A stretch of DNA of 12,053 nucleotides from Clostridia bacterium (GCA_028709105.1 JAQVYD010000028.1:1-12053), one strand, 5' to 3'; counted from the stretch's first letter, positions 1-6,773 are shown. Translations and numbers: made by a program. Notes: generated from the sequence alone by a model not told the origin.

Positions 1-603
1 TATCCGGGGAATTTAATGGGACGAAATCCTCGGGAAACCGGACTTAAAGGAGCCTATCTGGTAGAGATTGATGATGATCGTCAGGTGCGCATGGAGTTCT
101 ATCCTTTGGCTCCGCTTTGTTGGTATGATTTGACGGTTAATAATTTAGCGGAAGCTGATCATCTCGAGAAATTGGAACAATTAATTGTCAGTACGGTTGA
201 AGAACAGCTAGAAAACAAAAGGGAGAGGAAGATGATGCTGCGCCTTAAACTTGCAGGTCCCTGTCCCCTGTATCGGGAATTAGCCGCTGCGGAAAATTTG
301 GCAATTCTCGAGGGAAATTTAGCAGCCCTTCTCTCTTTGGAGTATTTAGAGTTGAATCAGGAGGGGCTTCTTCCTCCTCTTCATTTGGAAAGATATCAGC
401 AGGGACCTCATGTTTTGAGTGAACTATTAGCTCTGCTGGCTTCTCTGGAAAGTGATGAGACAACGCTTCTGCAATTGGCTCCTGAGCAACTGGCCGGTTG
501 TCATCGCAACGCTGAGCCTAAGGAGAAAATTGAATATTTAAGAACTCTTCTGCAAGGTTTGGATGATGAAGCTGTTGCTCGTCTGGTGGAGGTGGAGGAG
601 TAG
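1..603 (+). CDS. SbcD/Mre11-like DNA repair metallophosphoesterase, C-terminal part (5' truncated by window)
   Basis: The reading frame is open from base 1 (residues YPGNL before the first Met at base 16), so the gene begins outside the window and the Met at 16 is internal. About 200 C-terminal residues are visible. The opening YPGN followed by GRNPRETGLKGAYLVEID resembles the end of the calcineurin-like phosphoesterase core in SbcD, Mre11 and YhaO proteins, where a PGS/PGN strand is followed by a 'glkGyylveI' strand. The metal-binding motifs would lie upstream and cannot be checked. The remainder is a Leu/Glu-rich helical region matching the capping/DNA-interaction part of such nucleases. 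The stop codon (TAG, 601-603) overlaps the GTG start of the ATPase gene by one base, so the two are translationally coupled. Such phosphoesterases pair with an SbcC/Rad50-type ATPase to process DNA ends. Identification rests on the short motif plus the partner gene; the family is likely, the exact subfamily is not settled. Confidence 0.8.
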   Translation, partial: YPGNLMGRNPRETGLKGAYLVEIDDDRQVRMEFYPLAPLCWYDLTVNNLAEADHLEKLEQLIVSTVEEQLENKRERKMMLRLKLAGPCPLYRELAAAENLAILEGNLAALLSLEYLELNQEGLLPPLHLERYQQGPHVLSELLALLASLESDETTLLQLAPEQLAGCHRNAEPKEKIEYLRTLLQGLDDEAVARLVEVEE

Positions 604-3287
604 TGAAAATAAAATCTTTGCAGGTCTCTGGTTTCGGTTGTTTTAAAGACTGGGATATTGACGAACTGGATACTAATTTAGTAGTTATTTATGGGCGGAA
701 TGAGGCCGGGAAAAGTACTTTTTTTAATTTAGTGGAAACCTTGTTTTATGGCTGGCGGCCGGTGACGAATAATCCTTATCTTCCTTGGGAGGGGACCGCG
801 GCTTCGATTACCGCCAGGCTAGTCGGGCAAAATGATGAGGAAGTAATTGTGCAAAGAAATCTCCGCAATAATCAGGCACGAGGTGAAGTAATCAAAGGAC
901 AGACTAGTTTTAATGTGCGGAATAAAAGTTTGGAGATGTTAGCGTTTTTACCGCGGGCGATCTTTTCCGAGGTTTATTTTTTGACTTTGGGGCAGTTGCG
1001 TTTCCCGGAGGCTAGTGCTTGGCAGGAATTACAGGACCAATTATTAGGGGGACAGTACACCTCGTTTTTAAAACCTGTTTCCGCTGTACTTGCTGACTTA
1101 GAGGATGAGTCCAACAGTTTATGGCGACCGGATCAGCGTGGAAAACCTGTAGCCAAGTTGTTACAAATGCAAATTTTAGAGTTAACACAGCACAGGAAAG
1201 AAGCTTTTGAAAATGAGCAAAATTTACGAGATAAAGAGCAGCAATTGGCTAGCCTTTGTGCAGAACAAGAGGAGAGCAAAGAAGAAAAAATCAGGCTGTT
1301 GGCTGATCTTAACCGTATGGAACGTTTGCTGCCGGTGAAAAAAAAGTTACAGCGGATTGCCGAACTGGGGGCAGAGGTTGGAGATCTTGAGAATTATCAG
1401 CAATTACCCGGGCAGCCGGAAAAAACCTTGGCAAAGATGCAGGATGATTTAGAAACCTTAGAAGAAGAAATTAAGAAAGCGGTAGAGAAAAAGGCGCAGT
1501 TTACAGAGCAGGTTGCTGCTTGGGGTAAGACCGAACAGTTGATTTTGGCTGAGGCTGACGAGATTGGGGAGGTAACTAAGGCTTATTCCCAAATTGTGTC
1601 TGACCAAGAGGAAGTGCAGACATTACAGGGAGATCTGCGGCGAAATGAGCAGCGTCTTCTTGATTATGCGGCTACTGTTCTTTTAGGTGGTTGGCAACCT
1701 GAATTAGCCATAATTTTAAAGGACCTTGACGAGGTGGAATTACAGGCGGGGATAGCTTCTTTTAAAGAAGCGCACAGGGAGAGTCTAAATAAAGAAAGCC
1801 GGCTGGAAGGTTTACAGGCACAGAGAGGAGCCGGGAGTAATTTACGGTTATTATCACCAATCGCTGTTGCTGCTTTCTTCCTAGGTTTGCTGGGCATTTT
1901 CCGGTTTGGTAATTCACCTTGGGGTTTTGCGGCGGCTTTATTGTTATTTTTAGGGTTGGGCTTGGCCGTTTATGGGGTGTTAGCGAAAGGGAAGCTGTTG
2001 GCCCGGACTGAATTGACCATAGTTGAAAAGGAAGCAGCTTTGCTTAAGGCAGAGTGTCAACAAAGGTGCGCCAAGGTTAAAGAGGCTTTGCGGGGGCTTC
2101 CGGTCGCGGAACAGCGGTTAAAGACACCAGATGAAACATTATGGGTTGATCTCAACAACATGAAGATGTTTTTAGCTCAAAAAGTTGATCTTGTTGACAA
2201 GTTGCGGCAGGTAGAAGAACGGTTAAGGGGTTATGAAAAGAGGGTAAAGTTTCTTTGCGAAATGTTTAAGTACACCTCTGCCGGAGATGTACTGGGGGAT
2301 TTACGTTTGTTGGAAAAAGGCTTAACTACAGCGAGGGAATGTCAAACGATGGCTCAGCACGCGGGGAACAATTTGCACGAAGTCGAGGAACGGTTGGCGG
2401 AGTTGCAAAGTAAACAAGAAAAGCTGGTTGCAGAAAAGAAGTTTTTGCTTGCTAAGATAGATGATTTGCCCGGTGAAAACCTACAGGAAAAAATCGGTAA
2501 TCTTTTATTGCGGCGAGATTGTTGGCAGCAGAGGCAAACCTTGCGGAAGGATTTAGAAAGAGAGTACCCTGATTGGAGAGCTATAGAAAAGGAGATTGAA
2601 GAAGCAGAGGCACAAGAGGAAACGTGGCTTTTTAGTGATCATGAACTTGCGGTAAAGAAAATTGCTTTAAGTGAAGTAGAGGAGCGAGGGGCGGCTTTAA
2701 AAGAAAAAAGAGCAAGGTTAGAAACTGAGCTTAAGCATTTAGCGGACAAGGAAAGAATAGATGACCTCGCCGGGGCTATTCAACAGTTGCAAGCAGAGCG
2801 TAAAACTGTAGAAGTTAAGCGGGATCGGCTTGTTTTTCTGAAGGAATTACTGCGGGAGGCTGACCGCCGTTTTCGGGAGGAACATCAACCGGATGTGTTA
2901 CAGAAAGCCGGTCATTATCTGGAGATGATCACCGACGGGCGTTATGACCGGCTTTTTGTGCAGGATGATGGCAGCGGATTAATGGTGCGGGGAAACTATG
3001 CCCATCAGCTTTTGCGGGCGGATTTTCCTTTGAGTCGGGGGACTTTAGAGCAAATCTATCTTGCCTTGCGTTTGGCTTTAGCCGAACATTTGGATGCCGG
3101 GAGAGAGGCGGTGCCGTTATTTTTAGATGAAGTTTTGGTGAACTGGGATGGGGTAAGATTAGAAAAGGGACTGGGGCTTTTGCAGAACCTGGCGGGGCAG
3201 AGACAGGTGTTCCTTTTTACCTGTAATGATTGGCTGGTAAAGAAGATGCAAGAGATGATGGAAGTAAAGGTAGTTGGGCTAAATTAG
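603..3287 (+). CDS. SbcC/Rad50-like AAA ATPase of the YhaN type, with a membrane hairpin
   Basis: Predicted 894-residue ATPase that should power or gate the upstream phosphoesterase in DNA end processing. It starts at GTG 603, overlapping the upstream stop by one base. The N-terminal half-domain has the Rad50-type opening (KIKSLQVSGFGCF) and Walker A GRNEAGKST at residues 31-39. Long Glu/Lys/Gln-rich coiled coils flank the centre. The C-terminal half-domain has a signature-like SRGT at about 811-814 followed by EQIYLALRLALAEHL, then Walker B LFLDE at 839-843 with a D-loop-like VNWD. Two hydrophobic segments (about 416-433 and 440-461) separated by a short polar turn form a hairpin in the middle of the coiled coil, where classical SbcC has a zinc hook; no CxxC hook is seen. 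This hairpin is typical of YhaN-type proteins and suggests membrane association. B. subtilis YhaN is somewhat longer. Family assignment is firm; the biological role of YhaN-type proteins is poorly defined. Confidence 0.9.
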   Translation: MKIKSLQVSGFGCFKDWDIDELDTNLVVIYGRNEAGKSTFFNLVETLFYGWRPVTNNPYLPWEGTAASITARLVGQNDEEVIVQRNLRNNQARGEVIKGQTSFNVRNKSLEMLAFLPRAIFSEVYFLTLGQLRFPEASAWQELQDQLLGGQYTSFLKPVSAVLADLEDESNSLWRPDQRGKPVAKLLQMQILELTQHRKEAFENEQNLRDKEQQLASLCAEQEESKEEKIRLLADLNRMERLLPVKKKLQRIAELGAEVGDLENYQQLPGQPEKTLAKMQDDLETLEEEIKKAVEKKAQFTEQVAAWGKTEQLILAEADEIGEVTKAYSQIVSDQEEVQTLQGDLRRNEQRLLDYAATVLLGGWQPELAIILKDLDEVELQAGIASFKEAHRESLNKESRLEGLQAQRGAGSNLRLLSPIAVAAFFLGLLGIFRFGNSPWGFAAALLLFLGLGLAVYGVLAKGKLLARTELTIVEKEAALLKAECQQRCAKVKEALRGLPVAEQRLKTPDETLWVDLNNMKMFLAQKVDLVDKLRQVEERLRGYEKRVKFLCEMFKYTSAGDVLGDLRLLEKGLTTARECQTMAQHAGNNLHEVEERLAELQSKQEKLVAEKKFLLAKIDDLPGENLQEKIGNLLLRRDCWQQRQTLRKDLEREYPDWRAIEKEIEEAEAQEETWLFSDHELAVKKIALSEVEERGAALKEKRARLETELKHLADKERIDDLAGAIQQLQAERKTVEVKRDRLVFLKELLREADRRFREEHQPDVLQKAGHYLEMITDGRYDRLFVQDDGSGLMVRGNYAHQLLRADFPLSRGTLEQIYLALRLALAEHLDAGREAVPLFLDEVLVNWDGVRLEKGLGLLQNLAGQRQVFLFTCNDWLVKKMQEMMEVKVVGLN

Positions 3288-3306
3288 GCTCAACTACCTT
3301 TTTTTA
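3266..3306 (+). terminator. Intrinsic terminator overlapping the end of the ATPase gene
   Basis: The arm AAAGGTAGTTG (3266-3276) is perfectly complementary to CAACTACCTTT (3291-3301), with further partial pairing inside (3277-3280 with 3287-3290), and is followed by a T run ending at 3305. The 5' arm lies inside the last codons of the ATPase gene and the stop codon (3285-3287) falls in the loop region. It should end the transcript of the nuclease/ATPase pair. Confidence 0.9.
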
Positions 3307-3350
3307 ACTTAAAATGCCAACTTTTTTATAATAACTTTTCTTCTCTATTT

Positions 3351-3359
3351 TGATATAAT
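3351..3359 (+). promoter_or_regulatory. Candidate extended -10 promoter for the deacetylase gene
   Basis: TGATATAAT matches the extended -10 form TGnTATAAT exactly. No convincing -35 lies 17 bases upstream (the hexamer there is ATAACT), but an extended -10 can compensate. The leader to the GTG at 3434 would be about 70 bases and AT-rich. The site lies just downstream of the ATPase terminator, as expected for a separate transcription unit. Nothing else recognisable is present in 3307-3433. Confidence 0.5.
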
Positions 3360-3433
3360 TAAGGTAAGTGAAAAAATACGGTATTTAAGGTATATTTTGT
3401 AGAAAAAACTTACATTAATTGATTTAAAAGAGA

Positions 3434-4381
3434 GTGATGGGGAGAATGTTAGAGTTATTATTAGAAAAGAGACGAAAAAGGTTACGAAGATATAAGTGGT
3501 TTCGCCGAGGGCAAAGCTTAGTTTTTTTGCTGGTATTTTTGCTGATGTTTTTGAGTAGCCCTAAGCTTATCGATACAGAGATAATGGGTAGTATTGAGAC
3601 GCCGGAGGGTGTCTCTGCGGAGATCGGGGAGGTTTTACCACAGGATAAGCTGCCTTCTGGGCAAGCTGGTTCGGGTAAAGAGCCGGAAGCACAGGCTGTA
3701 GAGCCGCAAGAGCCTTCGAGTGCTGCAGATGATTGTGAATTTCCGGAAAAGTTTGCTCCCGAAAATGATGGAATAGAGCGGGAAGTAAAAATAGCATATC
3801 TTACTTTTGATGATGGTCCTACTCATTACTTGACGGATATTTTGCAGATATTAGCCGAATCAGAGGTTCCGGCTACCTTCTTTATGTTGGAGCCGAGCAT
3901 GAGTGCCCATGCTGATGTACTCAGCAGAATGGCAGAGGAAGGTCATGCTTTTGGTTTACATGGAGTTACGCATAAACGCAAACAATTTTATGCTTCTCAA
4001 GAGAGTGTTTTAGGCGAAATGAATACAGCCCAAGCTAAATTGCAAGAAATAACAGGTATCAAAACAGTTTTAATTAGAACACCTTATGGTAGTAAGCCCT
4101 ACATGACACCGGCCTATCGGGAAGCTGTGGGGGCGGCTGGCTATAAGCTGTGGGACTGGAATGTGGATAGTAAAGACTGGTTCTATCGAGATGAAAGATT
4201 GGTTAGCCATACCTTGAAACAAATAGAGGTTTTAGAGAAAAAGAAGGTGACTCCTGTTATTTTACTGCATGAACGTAAAGAAACGGTACAATTTTTACCG
4301 CAAATATTAGCGTATCTGCAAAGTAAAAACTACGTTTTAAAAGTACCGGATGCGGAGACGGAACCGGTACAGTTTAAATAG
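3434..4381 (+). CDS. Membrane-anchored polysaccharide deacetylase (NodB homology, carbohydrate esterase 4)
   Basis: Predicted 315-residue enzyme that removes N-acetyl groups from a cell-surface glycan, most likely peptidoglycan, outside the membrane. A basic N-terminus (KRRKRLRRYKWFRR) precedes one hydrophobic segment at about residues 28-41, a signal anchor with no lipobox seen. A Pro/Glu/Ala-rich linker runs to about 115, then the NodB domain to about 303. Family motifs are present in order: TFDDGP (124-129, with the catalytic/metal Asp pair), a metal-binding HGVTH (His176, His180), RTPYG (215-219), DWNVD (241-245) and LLH (277-279, His279). All catalytic positions are conserved, so the enzyme should be active. 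The start is ambiguous: GTG 3434, ATG 3437 and ATG 3446 are all in frame, with only a weak AAAAGAGAG ribosome site upstream of the first two. The substrate (peptidoglycan, chitin-like polymer or teichoic-linked glycan) cannot be told from sequence. Confidence 0.92.
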   Translation: MMGRMLELLLEKRRKRLRRYKWFRRGQSLVFLLVFLLMFLSSPKLIDTEIMGSIETPEGVSAEIGEVLPQDKLPSGQAGSGKEPEAQAVEPQEPSSAADDCEFPEKFAPENDGIEREVKIAYLTFDDGPTHYLTDILQILAESEVPATFFMLEPSMSAHADVLSRMAEEGHAFGLHGVTHKRKQFYASQESVLGEMNTAQAKLQEITGIKTVLIRTPYGSKPYMTPAYREAVGAAGYKLWDWNVDSKDWFYRDERLVSHTLKQIEVLEKKKVTPVILLHERKETVQFLPQILAYLQSKNYVLKVPDAETEPVQFK

Positions 4382-4408
4382 TTCAACTATATATCGCATT
4401 CATTTCTC

Positions 4409-4440
4409 TTGACAAATGAAATTGATTTCATTGTAATGAA
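4409..4440 (+). promoter_or_regulatory. Consensus promoter with overlapping operator-like dyads
   Basis: TTGACA (4409-4414), a 17-base spacer and TGTAAT (4432-4437) form a near-perfect sigma-A promoter for the flavoprotein gene. The spacer is almost entirely a perfect dyad: AATGAAAT, two bases, ATTTCATT (4415-4432). A second perfect dyad overlaps it: TTCATT, two bases, AATGAA (4427-4440), covering the -10. The half-site therefore appears three times in alternating orientation. This arrangement would let a dimeric repressor block RNA polymerase. The regulator is not identified; the AT-rich dyad is loosely Fur-like but does not match the usual 7-1-7 Fur box. Confidence 0.72.
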
Positions 4441-4463
4441 GTTAAGAAAAGGAAGGATAGGAG

Positions 4464-5705
4464 ATGATTGGCATAAAAAAGCAGGTCTTAATTGTCGGAG
4501 GCGGAGCGGCAGGAATGATGGCAGCTATTGCTGCTCAAAGGAGCGGCGCCGCGGTGACGATTTTAGAGAGAAATCCTCGTGTCGGGAAGAAGATTTTAGC
4601 TACGGGGAATGGCCGTTGTAATTTTACGAATATCCATACAGATGCTGCTTGCTATCATGGTCGTAATCCGCACTTTGTCTACAGTGCCTTGTCTGCTTTT
4701 GGTGTGCAGGAAACACTCGATTTTTTTGAGGAATTAGGGATTGCCCCTAAGGTAGAAGATTTGGGTAAGGTATTCCCTATGTCTGATCAGGCTTCCAGTG
4801 TTTTAGATGTTTTGCGGTACGAATTAAACGAATTAGGTGTGCAGGTCATTGGCGATGCTTTTGTGCAAAAAATAAAAAAAGAGCAAGGTCAATTTAAAGT
4901 GGAGTTAGCAAATGGGACGAGCCTCAAAGGAGATAGCGTGATCCTTGCTACCGGGGGTAAGGCGTTCCCGGCGAGTGGTTCTGATGGTAACGGTTTTGCT
5001 TTAGCTGAAGAACTTGGGCATACGATAATCCCGATTTTCCCCGCCCTAGTTCAATTGAAACTAGAGGGGGAATATTTTCAGCAGATCCAAGGGGTTAAGC
5101 TTGTAGGTACAGCGGAAATCTTACATCGTCAGAAAAGTGTAGCAAAAGATAGAGGAGATCTTCTCTTTGCTAATTATGGTGTATCCGGTCCGCCTATTTT
5201 ACAAATCAGCAGAAAAGCAGGGGCCCTTTTACAGGCAGGGGAAGAGGTTGTTTTAAAGTTAACCTTGCTTGATAGTATGTCGAAAGAGGACTTGACTAAG
5301 CTTCTTTTCACTCGTTGGCAAAACAGACCGATAAAGACGGTGGAGTTTAGTTTAGTCGGTTTAATTAATAAGAGACTGATTCCTGTGGTGTTAAAGGAAG
5401 CGGGGATTAGGGATTTGCGGTGTCCGGCGGGGAATCTTGCGGCAGAAGAGCGGGAAAAGATTGCGGCGATACTTACTGATTGGCGTTTTAAGGTACGGGG
5501 AACCAAGGGTTGGTCTAGTGCTCAGGTAACAGCGGGGGGAGTGGCGACAACAGAAATTAATCAGCAAACGATGGGCTCGAAAATTGTGCCGGGGTTGTAT
5601 TTTGCCGGTGAAATAATAGATATAGATGGGCAATGTGGTGGTTTTAATCTGCAGTGGGCTTGGTCCTCCGGCTACCTTGCCGGTCAGCGTGCCGCATCTG
5701 ATTAA
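4464..5705 (+). CDS. FAD-dependent NAD(P)/FAD oxidoreductase of the HI0933/YhiN/BaiN family
   Basis: Predicted 413-residue soluble flavoprotein, a normal length for this family. The N-terminus carries the dinucleotide-binding GGGAAG motif (residues 12-17) ending its beta-alpha-beta unit at Glu35, then the family hallmark GKKILATGNGRCNFTN (41-56). Further family marks are ATGGKAFPASGSDG in the middle, TAGGV near the C-terminus, and a closing FAD-contact block containing GLYFAGEIIDIDGQCGG. The start ATG at 4464 follows AGGAAGG (4450-4456) at good spacing, and the promoter with dyads lies directly upstream. Relatives include BaiN, a bile-acid intermediate reductase in gut clostridia, and E. coli YhiN, but most members are uncharacterised, so the substrate here is unknown. 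No bile-acid genes are nearby. It appears to be a single-gene transcription unit ending before the palindromic repeat at 5744. Confidence 0.9.
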   Translation: MIGIKKQVLIVGGGAAGMMAAIAAQRSGAAVTILERNPRVGKKILATGNGRCNFTNIHTDAACYHGRNPHFVYSALSAFGVQETLDFFEELGIAPKVEDLGKVFPMSDQASSVLDVLRYELNELGVQVIGDAFVQKIKKEQGQFKVELANGTSLKGDSVILATGGKAFPASGSDGNGFALAEELGHTIIPIFPALVQLKLEGEYFQQIQGVKLVGTAEILHRQKSVAKDRGDLLFANYGVSGPPILQISRKAGALLQAGEEVVLKLTLLDSMSKEDLTKLLFTRWQNRPIKTVEFSLVGLINKRLIPVVLKEAGIRDLRCPAGNLAAEEREKIAAILTDWRFKVRGTKGWSSAQVTAGGVATTEINQQTMGSKIVPGLYFAGEIIDIDGQCGGFNLQWAWSSGYLAGQRAASD

Positions 5706-5743
5706 GCTGTTAAAATAGCGGCAGTCAGCGGGTTTATTCGTGC

Positions 5744-5806
5744 ATCCTAAAGGGACGGTTCTTGCACTTGCCGGGGAAAAGCAAGTACAAGAACCGTCCC
5801 TAGGAT
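5744..5806. repeat. Palindromic repeat R1 of the GGGACGGTTCTTG family
   Basis: A long imperfect hairpin. The left arm (5744-5771) contains GGGACGGTTCTTG and the right arm (5781-5806) contains its complement CAAGAACCGTCCC; the arms differ by one mismatch and two extra A bases on the left. The loop is nine bases (5772-5780). The element lies between the convergent flavoprotein and XRE genes, so a transcript from either side would fold it and it may act as a bidirectional terminator, although there is no good T run. Two relatives sit elsewhere in the window (10652-10680 and 11420-11483). From memory, such GGGACGGTT palindromes are common in Peptococcaceae genomes and resemble REP elements mobilised by REP-associated tyrosine transposases; no transposase is present here. 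Confidence 0.88.
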
Positions 5807-5823
5807 TTAAAGTAAAAAGGTGT

Positions 5824-6051
5824 TTAGTAGCAATTAAGTAGATGGCTGTCTTTTCCTAAGAGCAGCCAATCTGAGGCGACATTAAACTTGTTTGTAATAG
5901 CAATAATTGCTTTTGTACTAGGCAAGGAACGACCTCTTTCCCAATCGCCAACATTCCCTTGTGAAAACCCAATAATTTCACCAAATTCTTTTTGCGACAG
6001 ATGATTTCTTTCGCGTAGTTCTTTTAGTCGAACAGGGATGTTTTTGATGAT
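5824..6051 (-). CDS. XRE-family helix-turn-helix regulator, no canonical start codon (possibly a pseudogene)
   Basis: On the minus strand, a 75-codon frame ending at TAA (5826-5824) encodes a compact Cro/CI-type DNA-binding protein. Recognisable parts are VRLKELRERNHLSQKEF (about residues 7-23), GFSQGNVGDWERGRSLPS with the recognition helix (about 28-45), and STKAIIAITNKFNVASDWLLLG, the usual closing helices of the fold. The frame is bounded upstream by an in-frame TGA (6054-6052) and contains no ATG, GTG or TTG before the conserved domain. The ribosome site GGGAAAGGAG (6068-6059) sits seven bases before an ATC codon (6051-6049), the ideal place for a start. An overlapping TTG (6055-6053) is only three bases from the ribosome site and is in the wrong frame. 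The gene may therefore use a rare ATC start, or may have lost its start by a point change or one-base shift; a sequencing error is also possible. A good promoter lies upstream. It is divergent from the coiled-coil gene at 6258, which it may control. Confidence 0.75.
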   Translation of the reverse strand: MIKNIPVRLKELRERNHLSQKEFGEIIGFSQGNVGDWERGRSLPSTKAIIAITNKFNVASDWLLLGKDSHLLNCY

Positions 6052-6121
6052 TCAACAGCTCCTTTCCCTATTAGTAGATTAGATAGTTGTTTGCTTACAG
6101 TTTGATAGCAGTTCTTGATTA

Positions 6122-6150
6122 ATTATACTTGCAGCTTGAAAGCAAGTCAA
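6122..6150 (-). promoter_or_regulatory. Minus-strand sigma-A promoter of the XRE gene with internal dyad
   Basis: Read on the minus strand, TTGACT (6150-6145), a 17-base spacer and TATAAT (6127-6122) form a strong promoter pointing at the XRE gene, with about 55-60 bases of leader. A dyad ACTTGC, nine bases, GCAAGT (6127-6147) spans nearly the whole spacer and touches both hexamers, the expected position for an autoregulatory operator. That the XRE protein binds it is inference. Confidence 0.75.
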
Positions 6151-6179
6151 GGTTTTTAAAGTATGAGCTTGGTCAATAA

Positions 6180-6224
6180 TAGCAAAAAAAGGTTCTTGCT
6201 ATGTTCCCGCTAAATTGGTATAAT
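6180..6224 (+). promoter_or_regulatory. Plus-strand promoter of the coiled-coil gene
   Basis: TTGCTA (6196-6201), a 17-base spacer and TATAAT (6219-6224) form a reasonable promoter, divergent from the XRE promoter. The -35 is one arm of an inverted repeat TAGCAA, ten bases, TTGCTA (6180-6201), whose GCAA/TTGC core resembles the dyad in the XRE promoter, consistent with shared control. Transcription should begin near 6231, which argues against the ATG at 6234 as the start of the downstream gene. Confidence 0.65.
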
Positions 6225-6257
6225 TAGGTTAAAATGTGGATGGTGGGGGATTCCTTC

Positions 6258-6773
6258 ATGGATAATCATGAGTTTCAGGAGAAAGTTATGGGATATCTGG
6301 CTCAGCTTGCCGAAGACATGACGTGTTTACGTGAAGAACTGAAGACAGAGATAGCCGAATTGCGTCAGGATATGACTACAGAGATAGCTGATTTGCGTCA
6401 GGAACTGACTACAGAGATAGCTGATTTACGTCAAGAACTGAAGACCGAGATAGCCGGAGAAATAAGCGGCTTACGTGAAGAAATGACCTTAGAGATGTCT
6501 AGATTGCGTCAGGACGTAAAGGCAGGGATAGGCGGCTTACGTGAAGAAATGGCTATGCAAATGACTGATTTGCGTCAGGAAATAACCGGCTTGCGCCAGG
6601 ATGTCAAAAAACTTGAAACTCGTGTACAGAAGATTGAATTAAAGATCGAAAATGAGATTACGCCAAAAATCTCTGCTCTTTTTGATGGTTATGTACAGCA
6701 TACCGACCAATTAAAGCGGATTGAGGAAAAAGTGAGTAGGCATGAGGAATTTATTATTCAGCGGGTGAAGTGA
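6258..6773 (+). CDS. Uncharacterised coiled-coil protein with 11-residue repeats
   Basis: I do not recognise a function. The preferred start is ATG 6258 (MDNHEFQEKV, 171 residues): the GGTGGGGGA ribosome site (6242-6250) lies seven bases upstream, whereas the longer start at 6234 has no ribosome site and sits almost on the predicted transcription start. Residues 24-122 are a regular helix of units such as LRQELTTEIAD, mostly 11 residues, with one 15- and one 7-residue unit. The remaining segment is helical, with a distinctive closing region: ISALFDGYVQHTDQLKRIEEKVSRHEEFIIQRVK-type sequence (the residues run from about 138 to 171). A similar 'ALFDGY...RIE..v..hEeFI..RV' ending occurs, as I recall, in many uncharacterised clostridial proteins. 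There is no signal peptide, membrane segment or catalytic motif. It is probably a cytoplasmic oligomeric rod or adaptor. It is transcribed divergently from the XRE gene and may be its target or partner. Confidence 0.8.
   Translation: MDNHEFQEKVMGYLAQLAEDMTCLREELKTEIAELRQDMTTEIADLRQELTTEIADLRQELKTEIAGEISGLREEMTLEMSRLRQDVKAGIGGLREEMAMQMTDLRQEITGLRQDVKKLETRVQKIELKIENEITPKISALFDGYVQHTDQLKRIEEKVSRHEEFIIQRVK
6327..6623 (+). repeat. 33-bp tandem repeat coding for hendecad coiled coil
   Basis: Four nearly identical 33-bp units begin at 6327, 6360, 6393 and 6426, each encoding LR(E/Q)(E/D)(L/M)xTEIA(E/D/G). After a 12-bp insert the pattern resumes at 6471, 6504 and 6537, then a 21-bp unit at 6570 and a last unit at 6591. 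The first units are close enough at DNA level (shared TTGCGTCAGGA and ACAGAGATAGC) to expand or contract by slippage; the later ones are diverged. The protein period of 11 is the hendecad of right-handed or straight coiled coils. Confidence 0.9.

Noticed and set aside
4409..4621. Short 70-residue frame starting in the promoter region before the flavoprotein
   Set aside because: It begins at the -35 hexamer, so it could not be translated from that promoter, and it overlaps the flavoprotein N-terminus out of frame.
5174..5633. Antisense frames within the flavoprotein gene
   Set aside because: They are shadows of a well-conserved gene with no ribosome site, promoter or domain.
6234..6257. Earlier ATG start for the coiled-coil gene
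   Set aside because: It lies only about ten bases after the -10 hexamer, close to the expected transcription start, with no ribosome site; ATG 6258 has a strong one.
6327..6623. CRISPR-like array from regularly spaced repeats
   Set aside because: The repeats are contiguous 33-bp coding units without unique spacers and keep one open reading frame with an 11-residue pattern.
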